A stretch of 35,545 nt of DNA from a virus. The notes under the pieces are model-generated. The model was not told the DNA's origin and did not search any database. It worked only from the letters and a program-made list of their open reading frames with translations. Both the position numbers and the translations under genes were made by a program. The DNA lies in IMG/VR virus record IMGVR_UViG_3300031553_000018, positions 1 through 35,545 of that record. One strand, 5' to 3'. Below, piece after piece: positions 14,214-20,908 of this stretch. Within the stretch, counting starts at the first letter, position 1, and each line of letters starts with the position of its first letter.

Positions 14214-14423
14214 GTGAAGGAGAAGCGGTGTATTGGGTGCGGGACTATGATACCGCGTAATGCGCGGAGAAAGGGCTGGACGATTGTAATGATGTATCAA
14301 CCTGGAAAGGGAACCCGTTGGTATCGAAACTGTGGGTGCCTATCAAGGCATGATTTTTATGACCTCTTGGATTGGCTCTTTGAAACCAACCGCGATTATA
14401 CCTCTGAGAAGTGGGATGAATGA
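14214..14423 (+). CDS. Small zinc-binding protein in a repeat-bounded insert
   Basis: A 69-residue protein with GTG start and GAGGAGGTGAGGC upstream. CIGCG (6-10) and a CGC (about 41-43) could form a zinc site; the rest is basic and aromatic (GTRWYRNCGCLSRHDFYDLL). It sits between exact 21-bp copies of the terminase 3' end, so it was probably gained by duplication or illegitimate recombination. Function unknown. Confidence 0.6.
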   Translation: MKEKRCIGCGTMIPRNARRKGWTIVMMYQPGKGTRWYRNCGCLSRHDFYDLLDWLFETNRDYTSEKWDE

Positions 14424-14427
14424 AGTG

Positions 14428-14448
14428 CGAGCTTGGAATGGCCGGAAT
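14428..14448 (+). repeat. 21-bp direct repeat, copy 2
   Basis: Second exact copy of the 21 bases at 14179-14199, here non-coding and 8 bases before the -35 box of the promoter at 14456. It marks the right edge of the likely inserted or duplicated segment. Confidence 0.85.
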
Positions 14449-14455
14449 GGCCGCC

Positions 14456-14484
14456 TTGACTTGATGGGGGGGATATGATATAGT
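14456..14484 (+). promoter_or_regulatory. Promoter for the structural operon
   Basis: TTGACT (14456-14461), a 17-base spacer and TATAGT (14479-14484), with an extended -10 TG at 14476-14477. It faces the portal gene at 14581. Predicted start is near 14491, leaving a leader of about 90 bases that contains two hairpins. It probably gives head and tail genes their own transcription. Confidence 0.75.
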
Positions 14485-14510
14485 GAGCTAAGAGTGAGAT
14501 AGCGCATAGT

Positions 14511-14526
14511 AACGGCTAACGCCGTT
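14511..14526 (+). other. Leader hairpin with TAAC tetraloop
   Basis: AACGGC (14511-14516) and GCCGTT (14521-14526) form a perfect 6-bp stem around TAAC. It lies in the transcribed leader between the promoter at 14456 and the terminator-like hairpin at 14533, and may be the first arm of an attenuator or a protein-binding site. Confidence 0.55.
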
Positions 14527-14532
14527 CGACTT

Positions 14533-14568
14533 GGCATCTCTCGGGAAACTGGGAGATGTCTCTGTTTT
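14533..14568 (+). terminator. Terminator-like hairpin in the portal leader
   Basis: Stem 14533-14542 with 14551-14560 (10 pairs, including two G-U), an 8-base GGGAAACT loop, then a T5 run at 14564-14568. It looks like an intrinsic terminator but lies downstream of the promoter at 14456 and only about 13 bases before the portal ATG. It could end terminase transcripts while being bypassed by antitermination, or attenuate the structural operon. Confidence 0.6.
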
Positions 14569-14580
14569 TGGGGGTGGTGA

Positions 14581-16707
14581 ATGGGATTAGGGAGCACAGT
14601 TGCCAACCTTGTTATGCAATGGGCGGCAAAGCGCAGCAAGTGGGATACATTCACGCCTCGCTTAGGTAATCCGTGGATGGCTGGGCAGGCTATCTTCCCT
14701 GAATGGTCAACCGAGAAAGCGGTAAAAGAAGGCTATAAAGCTAGCTATATTTACTATACCGTAGCATCTGATATAGCAGACTGTATACGCTCCGTGCCGT
14801 GGGTGGTCAAGCGCAAGACAAAGACTGGCTCGGACCTTGTTGATAGTCACCCGCTCATGGAGATGCTACGAAGTCCGAACTCTGAAACCACCTGGGGGGC
14901 ACTTAGTGAAGCGTGGGATCTGTTCAAGTCTATTGATGGGGACGCCTATGGGCATTTCGTACAGATCGCAGATGAGATGAAGATTTGGCTCCTACGTAAC
15001 GACCGCGTGAGAATAGTTCCTGATAAACGCGGACACATTGAGTCCTATAAATATACTCTAGGAGGAGAGTCTGAGCATTTCCCGCCCGAGGAGATCCTAC
15101 ACTTTAAGTTCTTCGACCCTAGCTCTGACTACTACGGGCTGGCTCCTCTACAGGCTGGAGCACCGATCATTGACACTCTAAATGCGAGCATTAAGTGGAA
15201 TAGGGTAGCGATAGGTAGGCGCGCTATCAAAGATATGATCCTCGCTCCTGAGAAAGGCGTGAATATGAGTGGAACGCAGTATGAAGATTGGATTAAACAT
15301 ATAAACAAGCAAATCCACGGCCCTGAGAATGCCCACGGGCTGCTCATCAATTCGTTTGGTGTACAAATGGCGGAAATGTCACGCACTCCCATTGAGATGG
15401 ATTTTATAAAGTCTGCGGGGTTCTACGAGGCGGCGGCGTGCAAGATCCTCCATGTGCATCCCGAGGCAATCGGAGCACTAGGGGCGACGTTTGAAAATAA
15501 GGAATGGGCTATCCGCGATAAGTGGCAAGGTCCGGTTGAATCAAGGTTGTCTGAGATGCGCGCGGTATTTAACCACAAGTTCCGACCTCTGTTTGGCACA
15601 GCCGATCCTAAGCTAGCAGCACCAGGTGATTTGTTCATGGACTACGACCTAACGAATACACCAGGGGCAAATGCGGCACAGAAGGAAGGGCTTGATCGAG
15701 CAGTGAAGGCATGGAAGTGCGGCGTACCGTGGGATGTAGCTGATGAGAAGTTTGGTGTCGGTATCGGGCCGGTTCCTGGCGGTGACGTGGGTTACCTTCC
15801 AGTGAATGTTCTTCCAGCGGGGACACCTCCAAGTAAAGGCCGGTCAAGCCGGTCGTTCAACTTGGAAACCAAGGAACAGTTTGCAGCGCACTGGCGGGCA
15901 GTTGACCGTCGTAAGCAGGGATGGGAGCGCGGCGTTGCGCTAAAGGTCGCTCAGGAATTCAGGCTTGAACGTGAGGCAGTAGTAAAGGCGATCAAGGCGG
16001 GGCACGTCGATGTCGATTATGTGGTAGACGCACGAGCTCCCTCATGGTTGAAATTGGTCACGGCTGTTATGAGAGCCGTCATCGAAGACTTTGGCGGTCA
16101 AGTGGCAGATGATCTCAATGGTGGGGCCACAGAGGTAGGCCCCAGCTCGGAAAAGGCAATAGCGGGCCTCTCAGAAGATTTGGAGGCTCGACAAGGCTAC
16201 GAATTTGATCCGTGGAATGATCTGATTAAAAAGTGGGTCACTACTAAGACAGCGGAGGACGTTGTAGAGATTGGCATAACGACCAAGAAGGCGATTCGCA
16301 AGGTAGTCCTTGCCAGCCTCAAAGCGGGCGAATCATCGGTGAAGATCGCCAAACAGATTGAGGGAGTCTATCGGCGCTGGGAGAAGGTTGAAGGCCTAAT
16401 AGATCCAACGACAAAAAAGCCGGTCGTTGCACGAGCGATGATGATTGCGCGAACCGAGGTGCACACGGCGACTGGATTCGGGATGCACGAGTCGGCGCGA
16501 CAGTCGGGCGTGGCAAAAAAGAAGGCGTGGCTGTCTGCGATGGACCCACCGAGGGCGCGAGAGATGCACATGGAGATAAGCGGGATCTGGATTCCGTTCG
16601 ATGAGCCATACGTAATGGCTGATGGAGCGGAAATGCAGCATCCAGGTGACGGACCAGCGGATCACGTTATAGGCTGCCGTTGCACAGAAATGTATAGAGG
16701 TTCATAG
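14581..16707 (+). CDS. Portal protein fused to Mu gpF-like head protein
   Basis: A 708-residue fusion. Residues about 1-400 are an HK97-type portal (PWVVKRKTKTG, LLRNDRVRIVPDKRGHIESY, YYGLAPLQAGAPIID, GFYEAAACKILHVHPEAIG), which forms the DNA entry ring. From about 505 the protein becomes a Mu gpF-like minor head domain (MIARTEVHTATGFG at about 620, then WLSAMDPPRAREMH, HPGDGPADHVIGCRC). A basic linker joins them. These are usually two neighbouring genes, so the fusion guarantees a 1:1 ratio. GGGGGTGGTG precedes the ATG. Confidence 0.9.
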   Translation: MGLGSTVANLVMQWAAKRSKWDTFTPRLGNPWMAGQAIFPEWSTEKAVKEGYKASYIYYTVASDIADCIRSVPWVVKRKTKTGSDLVDSHPLMEMLRSPNSETTWGALSEAWDLFKSIDGDAYGHFVQIADEMKIWLLRNDRVRIVPDKRGHIESYKYTLGGESEHFPPEEILHFKFFDPSSDYYGLAPLQAGAPIIDTLNASIKWNRVAIGRRAIKDMILAPEKGVNMSGTQYEDWIKHINKQIHGPENAHGLLINSFGVQMAEMSRTPIEMDFIKSAGFYEAAACKILHVHPEAIGALGATFENKEWAIRDKWQGPVESRLSEMRAVFNHKFRPLFGTADPKLAAPGDLFMDYDLTNTPGANAAQKEGLDRAVKAWKCGVPWDVADEKFGVGIGPVPGGDVGYLPVNVLPAGTPPSKGRSSRSFNLETKEQFAAHWRAVDRRKQGWERGVALKVAQEFRLEREAVVKAIKAGHVDVDYVVDARAPSWLKLVTAVMRAVIEDFGGQVADDLNGGATEVGPSSEKAIAGLSEDLEARQGYEFDPWNDLIKKWVTTKTAEDVVEIGITTKKAIRKVVLASLKAGESSVKIAKQIEGVYRRWEKVEGLIDPTTKKPVVARAMMIARTEVHTATGFGMHESARQSGVAKKKAWLSAMDPPRAREMHMEISGIWIPFDEPYVMADGAEMQHPGDGPADHVIGCRCTEMYRGS

Positions 16708-16722
16708 GGAGAGGTGAGCGGA

Positions 16723-17160
16723 ATGAGTAACAGGCGATTTTGGGAGTCTTCACACTACGATAGCGATCACGACATTGGTACTCCGATCAGCATTGCTATA
16801 ACGACACCGGCAACGGGTAGCTATCGTCTAGGGTGCGAACTGGCTTGCGACAATGGGGTAGTGTTGCAGTGGTATGAGGGCGTGACGATCGGCGCGGCTG
16901 GGACAGCGATGGTGTGGCGGAACGTGATCAGATCAGACAGCGCCGAGGATGAGACACATGCAGTATTGATTGAGCAAGGTGGAACGTATACGGGTGGAAC
17001 GCTGATCCGGCAGCGGATGGGCGCATGGTCGTATACCGATCCGTCTGAGCCTCCTCCTCCGTTTACGCTGAAGCAGAGTACGACTTACCTGGTGGTTGCC
17101 ACGTCGCTTGCAGACAACAATGACACGACGCTAATTATGCGGCTGTCGAAGCGAAGGTGA
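16723..17160 (+). CDS. Beta-rich virion protein
   Basis: A 145-residue protein. The pattern ISIAITTPATGSYRLGCELA, LQWYEGVTIGAAGTAMVWRN, GGTYTGGTLI is typical of small beta-sandwich virion proteins in siphovirus head regions, perhaps a decoration or fibre-knob protein. Its place between portal and protease supports a virion role. ATG 16723 is chosen (GGGAGAGGTG upstream); GTG 16714 is in frame. Confidence 0.6.
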   Translation: MSNRRFWESSHYDSDHDIGTPISIAITTPATGSYRLGCELACDNGVVLQWYEGVTIGAAGTAMVWRNVIRSDSAEDETHAVLIEQGGTYTGGTLIRQRMGAWSYTDPSEPPPPFTLKQSTTYLVVATSLADNNDTTLIMRLSKRR

Positions 17161-17165
17161 TGGCG

Positions 17166-18185
17166 ATGGATAGACTACAGGCGATTCACAATTTTGAGCT
17201 GAGGGAGCTTGATGAAAAGGGCCGGTTCAGCGGCTATGCCTCAGTGTTCGGGGTCCTCGATACGTATGGAACAGTGTTTGATAAGGGGGCATTCAAAAAG
17301 ACGATCAAGGATCACAAAGGCGTCTTTCCATTAACCTGGATGCACAACGCGACTGTACCTATAGGAATGGCGAATGTTGAAGAGGATAGTCACGGTCTGT
17401 TCGTCAAGGAAGGGCAGCTTGATCTTGACGTTGAGAAAGGGCGCGACGTATATAGCGGAATGATGAAGAAGTATATCACGCAGATGAGCCATAGCTTTCA
17501 TTCCTTGAAGGAGTTGATTATTGAGGAGAACGACAAGAAGATTCCGCACTTCAAGGAAGTCCGTTTATATGAGATTGCACCAGTGACTACTAACTTTGCC
17601 TCAAATGAGGAGGCGTTGATCGGTGAGGTAAGGATGCAGGAGGAGCGTGGCGTGATCTCATCGAATCTTCCGCTTGGAGATCGCAAGAAGAAGTGGGATA
17701 AGGCCGCTGCGGAAAAGCGCGTGAGGGCATGGGCCGGAGCAGGAGATGAACCGAACGCGAAGTACCGAAAGGCGTTTTTGTGGTACGACGGGGAGAATGC
17801 AGACAAGTTCGGTGCTTACAAGTTGATGATCGGTGATGTGATTGGTGGGACTTTGAAGGCGATGCCGCGAGCGATCTTTGCTGTGGCGGTTGTTCTCCAA
17901 GGCGGACGCGGCGGGGTGAATATCCCTGCCTCTGATAAGGTGAAAGTCAAGACAATTATAACGAAGTATTATCACAAGATGGATGAGAAGGCCCCTTGGG
18001 AGTCGAAAACGATTTATATTCCTGTGGGGATGGCATTTCAGATGGGACGTTTATCAGCACTCCTCAGAGAGCCGCCCGTTGGCACTCTCGTAGGGGAGCC
18101 GCGACGCAAGCCGGGCGACCACTTGCGAGAAGTCCAAGAACAAATCACCCGTATAGAACGGGTACTAAAAGGCGGTGAATCATGA
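17166..18185 (+). CDS. HK97-type prohead protease with C-terminal extension
   Basis: A 339-residue capsid maturation protease (peptidase family U35/HK97). The N-terminal domain shows FSGYASVFGVLDTYGTVFDKGAF, TWMHNATVPIGM with likely catalytic His60, and MSHSFHS with likely nucleophile Ser108 or Ser110. The C-terminal domain (about 175-290: AKYRKAFLWYDGE, LKAMPRAIFAVAVVLQGGRGG) is a known fusion partner in phage proteases. It should cut the N-terminal delta region of the capsid protein encoded next. ATG 17166 has AAGGTG 6 bases upstream; GTG 17157 and ATG 17160 are in frame. Confidence 0.85.
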   Translation: MDRLQAIHNFELRELDEKGRFSGYASVFGVLDTYGTVFDKGAFKKTIKDHKGVFPLTWMHNATVPIGMANVEEDSHGLFVKEGQLDLDVEKGRDVYSGMMKKYITQMSHSFHSLKELIIEENDKKIPHFKEVRLYEIAPVTTNFASNEEALIGEVRMQEERGVISSNLPLGDRKKKWDKAAAEKRVRAWAGAGDEPNAKYRKAFLWYDGENADKFGAYKLMIGDVIGGTLKAMPRAIFAVAVVLQGGRGGVNIPASDKVKVKTIITKYYHKMDEKAPWESKTIYIPVGMAFQMGRLSALLREPPVGTLVGEPRRKPGDHLREVQEQITRIERVLKGGES

Positions 18186-19567
18186 GAAGCAGATTGTGGA
18201 GATTGTTAATGGGGATTCTGTTGCTCCCGATCTTCCCTATTATTGCTGTGGAAGGTGATGGAGACAACGATGACGAAGGTGGGGTAACTGTGCCTGAGAT
18301 GGAAAAGCTAACGCTTTCTATTAAGGGGATAGCGGATAGCATCGAAGGGTTGCCTGAGACTGTGAAAGAGGAAGTCGACCGACGCATGAAGGAGATAGCT
18401 GGGGACGTAAAGGCGTTCAAGGAAGAGCGTGATGAAAAGATTGTCGCGCTTGAGAAACGGCTATCTACCGCGATGGAAAAGCAAGCCGCGCCAAGGCTGG
18501 GCGGTGACACAGAGACCGAAGAAGACTATGGCTACGGCAACGAGGCGGGCGGCTTCGATGATATGATTGCCGAAGTTCGTGCGGCTGGCCAGCCAGGAGG
18601 AACGCCGGAGCGTCTCCTCAAGATGCACAAAGGCGAGATAGAGCGGCGCGATCTATCGACGCTTACCGGCTCGGATGGTGGGTTCTGGATGCGCCCGCAG
18701 TTCTCGGCGCAGTTGCTACAAATTCCACCGGATCAACAGTGGCTTTCGTCCTTAGTGCGGATGCTTCCTAGGACCGATCCGCCAAACGCAGACTTCGTTT
18801 TCAATGCGTTCGATCAAGCTGGATCAAAGGGTATCTTTGGCGGGGTTGCGGTCTACTCTGCAAAAGAGTTGGCGACGCTCACAAAGACTGCGACGCCCAA
18901 AATCTTACAAGTGAGACTGAAGCCTGAGAAAGTTGGCGTGTACTGGCTCGTATCTGAAGAGTCACAGGCAAATGCGCCACAGATGGGCTCGCTCATGCAG
19001 CCGCTCGTCAACGGTGCAATCCTATCCTACAGGGATGACAAGATTCAAACAGGGACAGGCGCAGGCGAGTTCCTTGGCTTCGCAGATAGTCCGGCAATGA
19101 TTCAAATTTCCCGTAGCGTGGCGGATGAAGTCAACTATGAGGATCTAACCTACATGTTGGCAAGAGCGATGTCGAATGGCGGTGGGCGGTTCGTGTGGGT
19201 ATGTCAAAAGGTCACGATGCTTCCACAACTGATGACGATGACCGATGGTAGTGGAAAGCTCATCTGGGCGGATAACGCGCGGGAGGGAATCCCTGCTCCG
19301 ACCCTGGCGGGCATCCCGATCTTCTTCAATGAAATCTCGCCGACGCTTGGAACGACGGGTGATCTGCGGTTGATCAACCTCGAATACTACCTTGTGAAAC
19401 CTGGAATGGGCGTAACGCTCAAGTCCGACAGTACTTACGCGAACTTCCTGATCGGTAATGAGACAATCAGGGTCGTGTACTATGAGGATGGTAAGCCGTG
19501 GCTCACGGAACCTCTCACGTTGAGGGATGGCACTAATACGGTGAGCCCGTTCATTGAACTTGTGTAG
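18182..19567 (+). CDS. HK97-type major capsid protein with hydrophobic N-terminus
   Basis: A 461-residue capsid protein. The start (ATGA overlap with the protease stop, AAGGCGGTG site) is well supported, yet residues 6-23 (WRLLMGILLLPIFPIIAV) form a signal-like hydrophobic segment, rare in capsid proteins. A coiled delta region (about 40-105: VKEEVDRRMKEIAGDVKAF) should be removed by the protease. The capsid fold follows (GSDGGFWMRPQFSAQLLQIP, MARAMSNGGGRFVWVCQ). A downstream ATG at 18299 would omit the hydrophobic part but lacks a convincing ribosome binding site. Confidence 0.88.
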   Translation: MRSRLWRLLMGILLLPIFPIIAVEGDGDNDDEGGVTVPEMEKLTLSIKGIADSIEGLPETVKEEVDRRMKEIAGDVKAFKEERDEKIVALEKRLSTAMEKQAAPRLGGDTETEEDYGYGNEAGGFDDMIAEVRAAGQPGGTPERLLKMHKGEIERRDLSTLTGSDGGFWMRPQFSAQLLQIPPDQQWLSSLVRMLPRTDPPNADFVFNAFDQAGSKGIFGGVAVYSAKELATLTKTATPKILQVRLKPEKVGVYWLVSEESQANAPQMGSLMQPLVNGAILSYRDDKIQTGTGAGEFLGFADSPAMIQISRSVADEVNYEDLTYMLARAMSNGGGRFVWVCQKVTMLPQLMTMTDGSGKLIWADNAREGIPAPTLAGIPIFFNEISPTLGTTGDLRLINLEYYLVKPGMGVTLKSDSTYANFLIGNETIRVVYYEDGKPWLTEPLTLRDGTNTVSPFIELV

Positions 19568-19575
19568 TGGAACAT

Positions 19576-19662
19576 GGGACTTGATAGGCTGGGTCCAATT
19601 GTGCGCACTCAGCCCGCTTGTAAAGCGCCGGAATTGACCGGTTGGGATGGTCCTCAAGTCCC
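19576..19662 (+). ncRNA. Branched structured RNA after the capsid gene
   Basis: GGGACTTGA (19576-19584) pairs perfectly with TCAAGTCCC (19654-19662). The enclosed 69 bases can form three hairpins: GGCTG/CAGCC (19587-19591 with 19610-19614), CGCTT-GTA-AAGCG (19616-19628) and CCGG-AATTGA-CCGG (about 19628-19641). No T-run follows and there is no tRNA T-loop or CCA. It occupies most of the 142-base capsid-to-next-gene gap, so it may stabilise, process or regulate the very abundant capsid mRNA. Confidence 0.55.
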
Positions 19663-19681
19663 TTGCATAGAGAGAAGTCAA

Positions 19682-19696
19682 TCTGCCATAGGCAGA
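19682..19696 (+). promoter_or_regulatory. Hairpin next to the 19710 ribosome binding site
   Basis: TCTGCC-ATA-GGCAGA is a perfect 6-bp stem with a 3-base loop that ends one base before the AAGGAG ribosome binding site of the gene at 19710. It may act as an mRNA 5' stabiliser or tune translation after RNA processing upstream. Confidence 0.5.
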
Positions 19697-19709
19697 AAGG
19701 AGAACTAAT

Positions 19710-20471
19710 ATGCACGACATAGCAGAAGCAACAAAAGTGGATTGCGCAGTATATCCACAGGTAGGGGCTACAAGCCTCACTGGTGAATGGTTTAGCATGG
19801 AGAAATACGCAAAGGCGCTCTTCATTGCACAGGTGTGGGGGCAGCATGACGGTGATGATTGTACATTCGCTGTCTACGAAGCAACCAATGCAGAAGGCGA
19901 TGACGAATCCCAACTTGGCGCGACGATCACAATGGCGCAAGGTATTAAGATCACAATGTGCACCGTGACCTTTGCATCGATTGACGTTGATGACACAGTT
20001 ATCATTACACCGTATACGTTTGTGAATGGTGTGATGACAGTGGGTACAGCATTGACGTTCACTGCGAAAGCGGCAGAGTCGCTGGCAAATCGGCAGTTCG
20101 ACCAGAGCGGTACAGATACCGAAACGGCGACTTCGTTTGCGGCGTGTATCAACGACGCAACTTACGGGGTGCCCGGTGTGCTGGCAACAGCAGCCGTAGC
20201 AGTTGTCACCTTGACGATGGACGAGCCTGGTGACGGGACGTTCACAATCGTTGAATCCGACACAGCCAAGTCTGCTGTAGAGGACTATATACAGCAAGCG
20301 CATTTCGAGGTTGCGGTTCAGGATCTTGACCGAGACGACAACTTCACTCACATTGGCGGTCGGTTTGCGAGCGTTGAAACGGATGTACGCACTTCTTGTC
20401 AGTTGATCCGTGCGGTCGCTGGTTACTTGCCGGTTGGGCAGGTTTCAGCATATAGCGACGATGCAAGCTAG
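19710..20471 (+). CDS. Virion protein with shared beta domain
   Basis: A 253-residue protein, probably capsid-associated. Residues about 94-184 (TALTFTAKAAE, FDQSGTDTETATSFAACIN, TYGVPGVLATAAVAVVTL) form a beta domain also found inserted in the connector at 23984 and the major tail protein at 25906. The N-terminal part (GATSLTGEWFSMEKYAKALF) resembles a small beta-sandwich virion protein; the C-terminal part is helical. AAAGGAG precedes the ATG. Confidence 0.6.
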   Translation: MHDIAEATKVDCAVYPQVGATSLTGEWFSMEKYAKALFIAQVWGQHDGDDCTFAVYEATNAEGDDESQLGATITMAQGIKITMCTVTFASIDVDDTVIITPYTFVNGVMTVGTALTFTAKAAESLANRQFDQSGTDTETATSFAACINDATYGVPGVLATAAVAVVTLTMDEPGDGTFTIVESDTAKSAVEDYIQQAHFEVAVQDLDRDDNFTHIGGRFASVETDVRTSCQLIRAVAGYLPVGQVSAYSDDAS

Positions 20472-20479
20472 GAGGGATC

Positions 20480-20896
20480 ATGCGTAGGCTAAGACCACAC
20501 AGTGTTCGCAACGTTGGTGGTCCTGCTCCGTGGGCGCCAGAGACGGTTGGCTCGATCTCCGAGCTCATTGAATATACGGATGTGGTAGACAATGCGGCGT
20601 CGGTCCTTATAGGGACCATCCCCGCAGGAGCACGCTATCTGATGGCTGATATTAAGGTCATTACAGCGTTCAACTCTGGCGGTGCTGACGATGCTATTGT
20701 CGTTGGTATTGTTGGAGATACAGACTACCTCATTGAAAAGGGACATCCAGACGTTGCGGATAGCGTAACTGAGGGGGAGCTTTTGGACTGGACGCCTACA
20801 GCGGATCAGCTCATTTACGCAACCCACTCAAGTTCTGGAACGGCTCCCACAACGGGAAAGGCGATTGTAACTGTTAGATTCAAGCAACCACTTTAG
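20480..20896 (+). CDS. Small beta virion protein
   Basis: A 138-residue protein with a TAGGAGG site. The pattern IGTIPAGARYLMADIKVITAFN, DDAIVVGIVGDTDYLI, TTGKAIVTVRF resembles the C-terminal domain of the fibre encoded next (about residues 545-634), so the two share a fold and maybe origin. It is probably a head decoration or fibre-knob protein. Confidence 0.6.
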   Translation: MRRLRPHSVRNVGGPAPWAPETVGSISELIEYTDVVDNAASVLIGTIPAGARYLMADIKVITAFNSGGADDAIVVGIVGDTDYLIEKGHPDVADSVTEGELLDWTPTADQLIYATHSSSGTAPTTGKAIVTVRFKQPL

Positions 20897-20908
20897 GAGG
20901 TGGTGAGA

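Noticed and set aside
19576-19662. Capsid-gene RNA as a tRNA
   Set aside because: It folds like a cloverleaf, but on both strands it lacks a T-loop TTCRA motif, D-loop GG and CCA, and the closing stem is 9 bp.
19145-20351. Two long minus-strand open frames (226 and 266 codons)
   Set aside because: They lie fully antisense to the capsid gene end and the 19710 virion gene, have no ribosome binding site or recognisable domain, and contain irregular Cys/Arg-rich sequence typical of shadow frames.
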